Below are positions 43,613 through 52,767 of a stretch of DNA of 53,905 nt, one piece after another. Made by a program: the position numbers and the translations under genes. Every line of letters begins with the position of its first letter. Position 1 is the first letter of the stretch. Origin of the DNA: Nitrospirota bacterium (GTDB lineage Bacteria > Nitrospirota > Nitrospiria > Nitrospirales > UBA8639); NCBI GenBank assembly GCA_003695915.1, contig RFGF01000057.1:1-53905 (forward strand). The letters are read 5' to 3'. The notes under the pieces are model-generated. The model made no database searches and had not been told where the DNA came from. It worked only from the letters and a program-made list of their open reading frames with translations.

Positions 43613-44561
43613 AAGCGGCCCTCCTGAGAAGTTCTGCCCGAGGATCGGCATGAGGAAATTTGCGCAATTGTTCGTACACAGATTTTTCTTCCGTCGAGAT
43701 CGAGGAAGGGACCACGATGTCCAACACAGCAAATTGGTCGCCGACTGAACCCGTTCGAGTCGGAAGCCCTTTTCCTTTCAATCGCAGCTGCTGCTTGGAT
43801 TGACTGCCTGGCGGAATTTTGAGCTTGACCGGTCCTGTCAGCGTGGGGACTTGCACCTCGGCGCCGAGCACCGCTTCCCAGGGCCAAATGGGGAGCGTTA
43901 GCCAAATATCGGAACCCTTTCGTTGAAAGACCGGATGCGGCACGATATGGACATGCAAATACAAATCGCCAGGAGGCCCCCCGCGAACACCGGGGGCTCC
44001 TTTCCCTTTCACACGCAAACGCTCGCCGTCTTGAACGCCTTTGGGAATCCGAACTTCAAGGGGTTGCGGCCGCCCGGTAGCGTCCACGATCTCGAGTCGA
44101 CGTGTCGTGCCCGTACACACTTCTTGAAGTGTGACTTGAACGGTCGCTTCCAGATCGGCCCCGGGCATGGCGAAGCCACTGAATGACGGACCTTCTCGTC
44201 GTCGTCCAAAGAGACTTTCGAAGAGATCGCTGAAATCGCCGATATCGCCTTCGGTAAAGACGTTCCATTCTCCCGCCGGTCGTCCGGCTCCTGCAGCCTC
44301 ACGTGCTTGCTCGTAGGCCTCCGCTTCTTGCCACCGGAATCCGTACTTATCGTATTTCTTCCGCTTTTCCTCGTCGCCCAACACCTCGTAGGCTTCGGTC
44401 AGCTCCTTGAATTTCTTCTCCATTTCTGCTTTTTTGGCTCCAGGATGCAAGTCCGGATGGTATTGCCGAGCAAGTCGGCGATAGGCCTTTTTAATCTCTT
44501 CTGGGGTCGCAGACTTGGAGACTCCTAAGACCTCATAATAATCGCGTTTGTGTTCCGCCAT
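43605..44561 (-). CDS. cbpA: DnaJ-type co-chaperone CbpA
   Basis: 318 residues. The J domain occupies residues 6-72 with HPD at 35-37; next is a Gly/Phe-containing linker ([14 protein letters not shown]), then two beta-rich substrate-binding domains ([40 protein letters not shown]) and a C-terminal helix. There is no zinc-finger, so it is a class II (CbpA/DjlA-like) DnaJ that stimulates DnaK. AGAAGGGG precedes ATG 44561. It is followed by its modulator cbpM in the same operon. Confidence 0.92.
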   Translation of the reverse strand: MAEHKRDYYEVLGVSKSATPEEIKKAYRRLARQYHPDLHPGAKKAEMEKKFKELTEAYEVLGDEEKRKKYDKYGFRWQEAEAYEQAREAAGAGRPAGEWNVFTEGDIGDFSDLFESLFGRRREGPSFSGFAMPGADLEATVQVTLQEVCTGTTRRLEIVDATGRPQPLEVRIPKGVQDGERLRVKGKGAPGVRGGPPGDLYLHVHIVPHPVFQRKGSDIWLTLPIWPWEAVLGAEVQVPTLTGPVKLKIPPGSQSKQQLRLKGKGLPTRTGSVGDQFAVLDIVVPSSISTEEKSVYEQLRKFPHADPRAELLRRAAYG

Positions 44562-44987
44562 GTTACCCCTTCTCTTGTGCGAGATGATGAACGATCGTCG
44601 GATTCCTTTTTTTTATTATCAGCATAAATATATCCGCTTTGTCGACGAATCAAGTTACCCAATAGCTAATAGCATTATTTCTTTTTATATCCCTCCTCGA
44701 TGCGGAAAATCGCCACATACCATTGTTCGATGATAAATGAGGACTGAACGAGCGATCGTTTCCAATGAACAATTTTTGAAGATGAGCGAAATGCTCGAAA
44801 AAATGGCATGCACTTTGTAAAGCTAGAACTACACAGCCTGAAATATTTCGGGCCATAACCTCGGCTTGGTAAGATGCAGCTCACCGAAATTACCGTGCGA
44901 CGCCGTTGTTAGATCGCCGATTATCCAAATGGTCACTGAGGCCATACGATTGAAGCGTTATCTCCTCTCAAAAAAGAAAGGTTTCGA
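44562..44987. other. AT-rich divergent intergenic region
   Basis: 426 bases between cbpA (reverse) and the cupredoxin gene (forward), with A/T tracts near 44610-44700. Short open frames are present on both strands but have no ribosome site and no protein-like composition. It presumably carries divergent promoters, but no element is clear enough to call. Confidence 0.45.
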
Positions 44988-45914
44988 ATGATGAACAGAA
45001 AGATGAACGGATTCATGGTGACAAGTTTCGTTTGGTTGTTGAGCTTCGTCAGCCCCGCCTGGCCCTATACCGAAATCTCTGTAGAGCATGGCGGCCAGAT
45101 CACGGGTCAGGTGATCTTAAAAGGACAAGAACCGCCAGCCAAAGCCTTCAATCTGGTGACCTTTCCGGATCCGGTCTATTGCGGGCGGATTTCGACCGGT
45201 ACAGGATGGCGCCTCGTGGATGAATTCCAAGTGGCTCCGGATGGAGGCCTCAAGAATGTGGTCGTCTTCCTCGAAGGAGTCGAAGCTGGCAAACCGTTCA
45301 CCACGGAATCGCTCACCATCAAAGCACAGGACTGTGTGTTTACCCCTTCGGTGCTGGTCGTTCGCGATCAGCAACCGATTCGAGTCGTGAACATGGATCC
45401 GATCATCCATGAAGTGCAACTGTACGAAACGGCTCCCTTCGGTTCCGAGGTCATGGTCCATCGCCCGCTTCGCCTCAACCCCTACCATCCCAAGGGTCAC
45501 GTAGAGAATCACGAGCACCGAGCAGGCGAACCGCTTGTCGATACGATCCGTTTTTCCAAAGGACGCAGGATTTTCTACCTCGAATGCGGGTTCCACCCCT
45601 TCATGCAAGCGTGGGGTATCGCCGTAAACAATCCGTATTACGCGATCACCGATGACCAGGGGCGCTTTACACTCACGGATATTCCAGAAGGCGTGTACAC
45701 GCTCTATGCGTGGCATCCAGGGCTTCGTGGGGTCCTCGATATGCAAGTCGTGGTGCTGGCAGATGACATCCTAAAAACTCGGATCGAATTCGAGGCTCCT
45801 ACAAGAGAACAAAGCCGTCATACGACTTTGGTCGAAAAACATCATTTTGGGCTGGGCGCGCTCGGCGAACCCTTGGACATTCGTCCGACACATGAAGTCC
45901 AAACGCCTCGCTAA
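44988..45914 (+). CDS. Secreted cupredoxin/carboxypeptidase-regulatory-domain protein
   Basis: 308 residues with a signal peptide (residues 8-26, VTSFVWLLSFVSPAWP). The central cupredoxin-like domain has a plausible type-1 copper set: His141 (MDPIIHEVQL), Cys200, His203 and Met206 (FYLECGFHPFMQAWG). The C-terminal segment DDQGRFTLTDIPEGVYTLYAWHPGL is a carboxypeptidase-regulatory/DUF4198-like beta domain. It is likely a periplasmic copper protein for electron transfer or copper binding. AGAAAGG precedes the tandem ATGs at 44988/44991. No cytochrome is adjacent. Confidence 0.8.
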   Translation: MMNRKMNGFMVTSFVWLLSFVSPAWPYTEISVEHGGQITGQVILKGQEPPAKAFNLVTFPDPVYCGRISTGTGWRLVDEFQVAPDGGLKNVVVFLEGVEAGKPFTTESLTIKAQDCVFTPSVLVVRDQQPIRVVNMDPIIHEVQLYETAPFGSEVMVHRPLRLNPYHPKGHVENHEHRAGEPLVDTIRFSKGRRIFYLECGFHPFMQAWGIAVNNPYYAITDDQGRFTLTDIPEGVYTLYAWHPGLRGVLDMQVVVLADDILKTRIEFEAPTREQSRHTTLVEKHHFGLGALGEPLDIRPTHEVQTPR

Positions 45915-45984
45915 ACTCTCCCTGTCGAAGATGGTGGCGTCCGCGACCCGAAAAGGAACGCATTTCTCTGCTCCTTCGGCTCGA

Positions 45985-46344
45985 CTAGCTTTCCATCATT
46001 TCGAGTCGCGGATCGAATTCATGCCCGCATTGCGTACAGCGAACGCACTCGGTATCCACCAATGGCTCTTCATCCCGAATAGCCATTCCTCCGCAATCCG
46101 GACAAGGGACGACGTGAATGACGTCGTCATTGACCGTCTCATATTGGGTGCCATGCAAACAAAAGACGAGCTGCCCATCCAACAACCACGGACGACCGGC
46201 CTTATCAACGACAGGTAGCACCATATAATGGTGATCGACATATTGTTCAACAGCTTCGCGAGTCGTCAAACCATCCTTGATCAAGACCCCTGTTTTCGCG
46301 TCATAAATCGCATCGTCTTTGACGATCACTTTTCGCGGACCCAT
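45985..46344 (-). CDS. Small zinc-ribbon protein
   Basis: 119 residues. The N-terminal half (DDAIYDAKTGVLIKDGLTTREAVEQYVDHHYMVLPVVD) resembles part of a CBS-like module but is too short to be one. The C-terminal part has CPDCGG and CVRCTQCGHEF, a probable four-Cys zinc ribbon. AGGGAGGG precedes ATG 46344. Its start overlaps the non-coding N-terminal extension of the stress-protein frame on the other strand. Function unknown. Confidence 0.7.
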   Translation of the reverse strand: MGPRKVIVKDDAIYDAKTGVLIKDGLTTREAVEQYVDHHYMVLPVVDKAGRPWLLDGQLVFCLHGTQYETVNDDVIHVVPCPDCGGMAIRDEEPLVDTECVRCTQCGHEFDPRLEMMES

Positions 46345-46570
46345 AGCGAGAACCCTCCCTGGAGAACATGATGAACGAAGCGAGACAATGGATGTTCCTG
46401 ACAATTCTAGCACACGACGATCGACCTGTTCCTCTTCAACCAAGGATCACTTCGTCGAAGCCTCGACCCGACTCGAGCAGTTCGAGCCTGTTGTGTCATG
46501 GGTACTGAGGCCCGAATCTTCAATGCGAGAGGGCATACCGGCGAGCGACTCGTTTCATGAACCAATCTCT

Positions 46571-47425
46571 ATGACGAACGACTGGCCCCATCCTCATCGC
46601 TTAGAACTTGGGCATATCTTTCATCCAACGGATTTTTCGTCGGCACCGGATGTCGCATTTGCTCATGCACTAAAATTGGCGCTCGCGACGAAGGCCAAGC
46701 TGACGATTTTCCACGTCAACGAAGAGCTCGAAGAAACGAGTTGGGAACATTTTCCCCATGTCCGGGCCACGCTGGCGCGATGGGGACTCATTCCGCCCAG
46801 ATCTTCTCCCCACGACATCGCTAACCTCGGTCTGTCTGTCGAAAAAATCCTGGCTCGGGGCGACGATCCGACAGCCGCCATTCTCGAGTACCTCTCACGC
46901 CATCCCGCCGATCTTGTGGTCCTTGCAACTCATCAGCTTGGGGGGCAACCGTTTTTTCAATCGGTCGCGGAACCTGTGGCTCGGGAATCGGGCGCGATGA
47001 CGCTGTTTATCCCTTCACAAGGTTGGGGATTCGTCCGGGTTGATGATGGAACCTTCCATTTCCGGAAGATTCTCGTGCCCATCGATACCTCTCCTGCTCC
47101 GTTTCCTGCCGTTCAAGCCGTATCGAGTTTGAGCTGTACCTTGGCATGCGAACATGTGGCGTTTACCCTTCTTCACGTGGGCAAAGAAACAACGATGCCT
47201 TTCCTACGAACACCTCGCCAATCGGGATGGACTTGGCACATCACACTCCGCCGAGGCGACGTGGTGGAACAAATTCTGAACGTTGAACGCGAGGAGACTC
47301 CAGAGCTCATTGCGATGACCACGCAAGGGCATCAAGGATTTCTCGATGCCCTTCGAGGAAGCACGACGGAGCGAGTCCTTCGTCTCGCTCATTGTCCTCT
47401 TCTGGCTGTTCCGGCAACGAAATAG
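46571..47425 (+). CDS. Tandem universal stress protein (two UspA domains)
   Basis: 284 residues from ATG 46571. Domain 1 runs from IFHPTDFSSAPDVAFAHALKLALATKAKLTIFHV to HPADLVVLATHQLGG; domain 2 from ILVPIDTSPAP to ELIAMTTQGHQGFLDALRGSTTERVLRLAHCPLLAVP. The domain 2 G-x2-G-x9-G(S/T) segment is partly kept (TQGHQGFLDALRGSTTER), compatible with nucleotide binding. The start is uncertain because ATG 46523 is also in frame and neither has a strong ribosome site. Confidence 0.8.
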   Translation: MTNDWPHPHRLELGHIFHPTDFSSAPDVAFAHALKLALATKAKLTIFHVNEELEETSWEHFPHVRATLARWGLIPPRSSPHDIANLGLSVEKILARGDDPTAAILEYLSRHPADLVVLATHQLGGQPFFQSVAEPVARESGAMTLFIPSQGWGFVRVDDGTFHFRKILVPIDTSPAPFPAVQAVSSLSCTLACEHVAFTLLHVGKETTMPFLRTPRQSGWTWHITLRRGDVVEQILNVEREETPELIAMTTQGHQGFLDALRGSTTERVLRLAHCPLLAVPATK

Positions 47426-47457
47426 AAGGGCCAAACCCGCCCGACGCCACAACGCGA

Positions 47458-48150
47458 TTATCGCGCTTCGATCGATGCGTGCAAATGAGCACCGGTCAAT
47501 CCAAAATAGGCCTCGTCGACGGTATTCACCGGAGAGACTTGCATGAGGAACGGAACCCGCCAATCCCCATCTCGGACATCGTATTCCTGGGGGATCAACA
47601 CGCGGCGCAAATGACGGGCATAGGCCGCTTGCACTTTCAACGGCACGCCGCCGACTTTTCCGATATGACCGTCTTCTGTAATGGTGCCGGTCAGCGCCCG
47701 CCCTTGGAGGATCGAGTCGCCCTTGGCTAACGCGACCACGCTCAGTGCGACCATCGCCGAGAGACTTTTGCCATACAGGGTCAGACCGGAATAGGGAAAT
47801 ATGACGGTAACTGTCCAGGAATCGGTGGAAAGCTGCGCTCGCTTGGAGGCCCGCACGATGGCCTGATAAATCGATTGGCGAGCCAACAACGAAAACCGAC
47901 CAGGCGTCGTACCGTATTGCACGCGCAACCCCTTCCGATCCGTGCGTTTTTCAAAATGAATGATCACTCGAGACACGACACCCACCGGTCGGCGAGTCGG
48001 ATCGACCGACACACCGAGAATCGGAACCACCAGCTCCTGCACGCGAGGCAGATAAAAGCCTGCCTGCACGCTTCCCGTGAGCAGGATCACAAAGAGCAGA
48101 GCGAGCACACAACTTCGATGGATAATCCGTTTGACCTGAGCGATTCCCAT
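47458..48150 (-). CDS. Exported Lon-type (S16) protease domain
   Basis: 230 residues with a signal peptide or anchor (residues 10-30, SCVLALLFVILLTGSVQA). The C-terminal half is a Lon proteolytic domain without an ATPase. The Ser nucleophile is probably Ser129 in YGKSLSAMVALSVVALAKG and the Lys general base Lys172 in GHIGKVGGVPLKVQAAYARH, followed by RRVLIPQE. The GGVPLK block is closer to archaeal LonB (GGVTPK) than to bacterial LonA. It would act in the periplasm independently of ATP. It is convergent with the stress-protein gene. Confidence 0.8.
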   Translation of the reverse strand: MGIAQVKRIIHRSCVLALLFVILLTGSVQAGFYLPRVQELVVPILGVSVDPTRRPVGVVSRVIIHFEKRTDRKGLRVQYGTTPGRFSLLARQSIYQAIVRASKRAQLSTDSWTVTVIFPYSGLTLYGKSLSAMVALSVVALAKGDSILQGRALTGTITEDGHIGKVGGVPLKVQAAYARHLRRVLIPQEYDVRDGDWRVPFLMQVSPVNTVDEAYFGLTGAHLHASIEAR

Positions 48151-48342
48151 TGCCGTCTTCTGTCGCGTTCGCGTCTCAACCTTAGTATATCCGATTGCAC
48201 GCGGGCAACTTCAAACCACGGGTTTCGAAGGGCAGAGCGGGCTCGCATCTGTCCAAAGCGCCTCCCAACGTTCTTCAAAGCTGCCCCTTTGCACAAGGAA
48301 AGGGCTATATGACAAGATGCAGGGAATTAACAGGGCAATCCC

Positions 48343-48597
48343 ATGTGCCTGGCCATCCCTGGACAAATCCAATACATCGATGATGACGAATTGCGAACGG
48401 GTCTCGTCTCGTTCGGAGGGATCAGCCAGGAAGTTTGCCTGGCTTTGGTTCCGGAAGCCAAGGTTGGCGATTTCGTGATCGTTCACGTCGGCTTCGCCAT
48501 TAGCCGCGTGAATGAGGAAGCGGCCCGTGAGACGCTGAAGCTCTGGGAGACAACACAACATTCCCCGCACTCGCGAGAAGAACCATCGTCCTCATGA
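48343..48597 (+). CDS. hypC: Hydrogenase maturation chaperone HypC
   Basis: 84 residues starting MCLAIPG; Cys2 is the essential residue that, with HypD, carries the Fe(CN)2CO unit for the [NiFe] site. The small OB-fold body ([35 protein letters not shown]) is complete. The gene overlaps hypD by ATGA at 48594-48597. No hydrogenase structural gene lies in the window. Confidence 0.96.
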   Translation: MCLAIPGQIQYIDDDELRTGLVSFGGISQEVCLALVPEAKVGDFVIVHVGFAISRVNEEAARETLKLWETTQHSPHSREEPSSS

Positions 48598-49712
48598 AAT
48601 ACGTCGACGAATATCGCGATGCCCGTCTCGTCCGCACACTCGCTCGTGCGATTCGGGAAACGGTGCAGCATCCATGGACGATCATGGAAATCTGTGGTGG
48701 GCAGACGCACGCCATTGTCCGATTCGGCCTGGATCGCCTCTTGCCACCGGAGATCTCGCTGATTCACGGCCCAGGCTGCCCGGTCTGCGTGACCCCCATC
48801 TCTGCCATCGACGCCGCCATTCGCTTGGCCTCGTTGCCCCATGTCACACTCTGTTCCTTTGGGGATATGCTGCGCGTCCCGGGATCGGCCGATGATCTCC
48901 TTGGCGTCAAAGCCCGAGGAGGAGACATCCGCACCATGTATTCGCCCTTGGAAGCCCTGAAACTCGCGCAAACCATGCCCTCGCGCGAGATCGTCGTCTT
49001 TGCCGTGGGATTCGAAACTACAGCGCCGGCACATGCCATGCTGGTCCTGGAAGCCCAACGAGCCGGGCTCACCAACCTCAGCCTCATCGTCGCCCACGTC
49101 CGTGTACCGCCAGCCATAAAGGCTATCCTGGCCTCTCCGGAAAATCGGGTGCAGGGATTTCTGGCTGCTGGGCACGTGTGCACGGTCATGGGCTATGAAG
49201 AATACGAAGAACTCGTTCGGACCTTTCGCGTCCCGATTGTGGTCACGGGATTCGAACCCGTCGACATCTTGGAAGGCGTGCTCATGCTCGTGCGACAATT
49301 GGAGGCCGGGGAGGCCAGCGTTCACAATCAATATGCGCGCTCCGTCGATCGAGCAGGCAATCGCAAAGCCCAGCATCTGGTCGACACGGTTTTTGAACTC
49401 GGCCCGCAACACTGGCGCGGGATCGGCGAATTACCCTCCAGTGGGCTGCGACTCAAACCCCGATTCGCACATTTCGATGCCCTGCAACGCTTTGCCGCTT
49501 CTCTGCACCCCAGCGCTGCCACCGTTCACGAAAAGTCCGAATGCTACAGCGGGCTCGTCCTGCAAGGGCGACTCAAGCCGCACGAATGTCCCTCGTTTGC
49601 CGCTCGATGCACGCCCGACCACCCACTGGGAGCGCCGATGGTCTCCAGCGAAGGCGCCTGTGCAGCCTATTATCGCTATCGTCCACCGACCTCTTCTGCA
49701 GCTCGACCATGA
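48594..49712 (+). CDS. hypD: Hydrogenase maturation protein HypD
   Basis: 372 residues. Catalytic and binding Cys are Cys34 ([11 protein letters not shown]) and Cys62/Cys65 ([11 protein letters not shown]). The [4Fe-4S] cluster Cys lie in the C-terminal part ([34 protein letters not shown]). HypD assembles the Fe(CN)2CO group together with HypC and HypE. Start and stop overlap the neighbouring hyp genes by 4 bases each, so all three are coupled. Confidence 0.97.
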   Translation: MKYVDEYRDARLVRTLARAIRETVQHPWTIMEICGGQTHAIVRFGLDRLLPPEISLIHGPGCPVCVTPISAIDAAIRLASLPHVTLCSFGDMLRVPGSADDLLGVKARGGDIRTMYSPLEALKLAQTMPSREIVVFAVGFETTAPAHAMLVLEAQRAGLTNLSLIVAHVRVPPAIKAILASPENRVQGFLAAGHVCTVMGYEEYEELVRTFRVPIVVTGFEPVDILEGVLMLVRQLEAGEASVHNQYARSVDRAGNRKAQHLVDTVFELGPQHWRGIGELPSSGLRLKPRFAHFDALQRFAASLHPSAATVHEKSECYSGLVLQGRLKPHECPSFAARCTPDHPLGAPMVSSEGACAAYYRYRPPTSSAARP

Positions 49713-50773
49713 GCGAGCCTTCTCCGTGCACCATGCACTGCCCCGTCCCTTCTCCGGAAGCAGACACGATTCGCCTTGCCCATGGAGGTGGCGGGCGATT
49801 GACGCACGCGCTCACACAGGAGGTGTTTCTTCCTGCGTTTGAGAACCCGGTTTTGGCTTCCCTCCACGATGGTGCCCTTCTTTCGCTAGGCAACGGGCGA
49901 CTCGCGTTCACAACGGACTCGTATGTGGTACAGCCCTTGTGTTTTCCCGGTGGCGATATCGGCAGTCTAGCGGTTCATGGCACCGTGAACGATCTCGCCA
50001 TGTGCGGTGCCCAGCCACGCGCGTTGAGCGCCGGGTTCATCATCGAAGAAGGGCTCTCTAAGCGTATGCTCGAGCAGATTGTGGCGTCGATGGCCCAGGC
50101 CGCCAAGGCGGTCGACATCCCTATTGTCTGCGGGGATACCAAAGTCGTCGATCATGGCAAGGGCGATCAATTGTTTATCACCACGTCGGGCATCGGTATC
50201 GTGCCAGACGGCATCGAGATCGCACCCTCGCGAATTCGTCCTGGAGATCGGATTCTGCTCAGCGGAGATATCGGGCGACACGGGATTGCTGTCTTGAGCT
50301 CGCGCGCCGGATTGACCTTTGCCGGCGAGATCGCCAGCGATTCAGCCCCGCTTCACACGATCGTCGCGGATGTGATCGCCCATGGGATCGACGTGCATTG
50401 CCTTCGCGATCTGACCCGCGGCGGATTGGGCAGTGCGCTCAACGAACTGGCCATCTCTGCAGCCGTGTCCATGGTCATTGACGAAGCGCACATTCCCGTG
50501 AGCGATGCCGTGCGCGGCGCCTGTGAAATTCTGGGACTCGATCCGTTATATGTGGCGAACGAAGGGCGATGCGTCCTGTTCGTGCCTCCCCAAGATAGCT
50601 TGCGGGCGCTTTCTGTCCTTCGAAGGCACCCTGTTTCGCAGAACGCCGCGGACATCGGGGAAGTGCATCACGCCCCTGCCACCCCTCATGCCCGTGTCAT
50701 CCTTCAGACCATCATCGGAACCCACCGAATCGTGGAATTTCTTTCCGGCGAACAGCTTCCGCGGATTTGCTGA
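49709..50773 (+). CDS. hypE: Hydrogenase maturation protein HypE
   Basis: 354 residues of the AIR-synthase-like family. Landmarks are [66 protein letters not shown] and [15 protein letters not shown]. The C-terminus is PRIC, whose last Cys receives the carbamoyl group from HypF and is dehydrated to thiocyanate. ATG 49709 overlaps the hypD stop; the upstream open frame is a shadow of hypD. hypA, hypB and hypF are not seen in this window. Confidence 0.96.
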   Translation: MSEPSPCTMHCPVPSPEADTIRLAHGGGGRLTHALTQEVFLPAFENPVLASLHDGALLSLGNGRLAFTTDSYVVQPLCFPGGDIGSLAVHGTVNDLAMCGAQPRALSAGFIIEEGLSKRMLEQIVASMAQAAKAVDIPIVCGDTKVVDHGKGDQLFITTSGIGIVPDGIEIAPSRIRPGDRILLSGDIGRHGIAVLSSRAGLTFAGEIASDSAPLHTIVADVIAHGIDVHCLRDLTRGGLGSALNELAISAAVSMVIDEAHIPVSDAVRGACEILGLDPLYVANEGRCVLFVPPQDSLRALSVLRRHPVSQNAADIGEVHHAPATPHARVILQTIIGTHRIVEFLSGEQLPRIC

Positions 50774-51050
50774 TGACAGAGGAACGTCGAGACGTGCCCA
50801 CCTTGGTGATGCTACCCTGCTCGGATCGGGAAGAGACTTGAACTGGAATGGGCCATGTGCAACGTCTTCAGCGATATCAGAAGCCGAGGCTCGTCGAAGC
50901 ACAGCGATCGATGGGATCGCCTTCACCCTTGAACGCAGCCATGACCCATTCGCTCGCATGTTCCATTGTCTTCTGCATGATTGCGTTGAGGGCTTTAATC
51001 GGCTAAGCTTTTCGCCATGTTCTTTTTTGCAGCGTTCCGGCTTAAGATCC

Positions 51051-51410
51051 ATGCTTGAAGGATCTCACCATCGCTTCTATCACGGACTCGCCTTAGCCCT
51101 GCTGATTACAGTCACGATCTGTGTTGCGCTAGGGTCGTTCTGTCCCATGGGCTCATTTGCCTTCACAAATGAGACCCCGCGCTCCTCTTCACATCAGAGC
51201 CATCCGTTCAACGGGCACTGTCCGGAGCAACTCACCAACGAGGTCGGCCTTTGGCTCAAACCGGTTCCTGGTGTGTTGCTTACGGCCATGGACATTCTTC
51301 CTTCCCCATGCGCCACGACGACCGTCTGCACCTCTCTTTCGAGCGATCCTCCGTTTCCTCGTTCTTCCTCCCCTCTCCCTTACTTGCTGTTTCGCGTTCT
51401 GCTGAATTGA
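51051..51410 (+). CDS. Small exported protein ahead of a metal-efflux operon
   Basis: 119 residues with a signal-anchor (LALALLITVTICVALGSFCP, residues 13-32), then a His/Ser/Cys-containing stretch (SHQSHPFNGHCPEQL), a hydrophobic region and a C-terminal PYLLFRVLLN. The composition suggests a small periplasmic or membrane protein, possibly metal-binding. It lies 88 bases ahead of the TolC-like gene, so it probably belongs to the same efflux unit. No family is recognised. Confidence 0.6.
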   Translation: MLEGSHHRFYHGLALALLITVTICVALGSFCPMGSFAFTNETPRSSSHQSHPFNGHCPEQLTNEVGLWLKPVPGVLLTAMDILPSPCATTTVCTSLSSDPPFPRSSSPLPYLLFRVLLN

Positions 51411-51498
51411 ACGCACGCCTTCTTTGCCCGTTCGTCTTTCGTTCGTTTCAGTCGTCAGGTACATAGCCCCTTCATTCACTTAGCATCGCGGAGGGACA

Positions 51499-52767
51499 AT
51501 GAAAGACATCTCGTACCCGGTCATCGCCTTGTCCTGTCTTCTCGTCTCCCAGCTTCTGCTCGGGGACATGGTCGTTTCCACAGCTCGCGGAGCGGAGCCC
51601 CCGCTCGGGCTCGAGACGCTACTCCACGAAGCCTTACAACGTAATCCAGAAATCTTGGCCGCGCGGCAACGATGGGAGGCGGTCAAAGCCACCATTCCGC
51701 AGGCCGAAAGTCTCCCGGATCCTGTAATCGCCTTTGCCTACCGTGGGCCCGAGATCATGCGAGAAGGCCGGGTGGCCATTCAACAGGAGTTTCCCTTTCC
51801 TGGAAAACTCAGACTCCGCGGCGAAGTCGCCAGCAAACATGCAGAAGAAGCGCGGGAACGATACTTGGCCGTGGGCTTGCGAATTGTGGCGCAACTCAAA
51901 GCCGCGTATTACCGCCTCCACTTCATTCACGAATCTCTGGACATTGTCGAGAAAAACATCAAAATCCTCCAGCAGTTCGAGCAAACCGCTCAAGCGCGAT
52001 ACAAGGTGGGCAAAGGCATTCAACAAGATATTTTTCGAGCCCAGGTTGAGCTGTCACGGGAACTGGAACGGTTGACAACGCTGGAGCAGGAAAAAGAAAC
52101 CCTTCATGCCGATATGAACCGAATCTTGAACCGCCCACCGTCTGCGCCATTCGGGAGGCCCGCTGAGCCCTCATTGACCGTCCTGTCGCTCACTCTGGAC
52201 CAACTCAATGATCTGGCGCAACAGCATTCGCCCATACTGAAGGCCCAACGCAAAAGCATCGAGCGCGGGCAATCCGCTCTCGATTTGGCACGCCGTGAGT
52301 ATTATCCGGACTTCTTCGTCAATCTTGGAGCCATGCAGTCCTTCCGTTCTAATGAGCTGCAGGACGCCTTCGGCATGGTGGGGATCAGAGTCCCGCTGTA
52401 TTACACGACCAAACAGCGTTATGGCGTAGAAGAAGCCCTCGCAGAACTGGAAGGGGCACGGCAGGATCATCGCACGGCTCGGCAGGACATCTTGTTCCGC
52501 GTTAAAGACAATTTTGTGCGCATCCAACGATCTGCCCGATTGGTCAAGCTCTTGGAAACCGCCATCATTCCTCAGGCCTCCCTTGCCTTGGAATCGGCCA
52601 TTGCCGGATACGCGGTGGGGAAAGTCGACTTTCTGACGATGCTCGATAATCTGCTCCGCCTGCAACGCGACGAGATCGAACTCCATCGAGAGCGCGTGGC
52701 ACATGAGATCGCCGTGGCCCGGTTGGAGGAAGCCGTGGGAATTCCGTTACAAGGACACAAACCATGA
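51499..52767 (+). CDS. TolC-family outer-membrane efflux channel (CzcC/CusC-like)
   Basis: 422 residues: a signal peptide (residues 7-33, VIALSCLLVSQLLLGDMVV) and two internally repeated helical hairpin halves typical of outer membrane factors. Landmarks are LETLLHEALQRNPEILAARQ (start of half 1), FPFPGKLRLRGEVAS, ERGQSALDLARREYYPDFFV (half 2) and LDNLLRLQRDEIELHRERVAHEIAVARLEEAVG (end). It forms the outer-membrane tunnel of a tripartite heavy-metal RND pump. GCGGAGGGA precedes ATG 51499; the stop overlaps the next gene by ATGA. Confidence 0.93.
   Translation: MKDISYPVIALSCLLVSQLLLGDMVVSTARGAEPPLGLETLLHEALQRNPEILAARQRWEAVKATIPQAESLPDPVIAFAYRGPEIMREGRVAIQQEFPFPGKLRLRGEVASKHAEEARERYLAVGLRIVAQLKAAYYRLHFIHESLDIVEKNIKILQQFEQTAQARYKVGKGIQQDIFRAQVELSRELERLTTLEQEKETLHADMNRILNRPPSAPFGRPAEPSLTVLSLTLDQLNDLAQQHSPILKAQRKSIERGQSALDLARREYYPDFFVNLGAMQSFRSNELQDAFGMVGIRVPLYYTTKQRYGVEEALAELEGARQDHRTARQDILFRVKDNFVRIQRSARLVKLLETAIIPQASLALESAIAGYAVGKVDFLTMLDNLLRLQRDEIELHRERVAHEIAVARLEEAVGIPLQGHKP

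Noticed and set aside
49247-49264. A short string resembling a tRNA TΨC arm (reverse complement reads CGGGTTCGAATCCC)
   Set aside because: It is in the middle of hypD, encodes conserved residues there, and no acceptor, D or anticodon stems can be folded around it.
50773-50841. 22-codon frame whose ATG overlaps the hypE stop (TGATG)
   Set aside because: Too short and without recognisable content; overlap alone is weak evidence.
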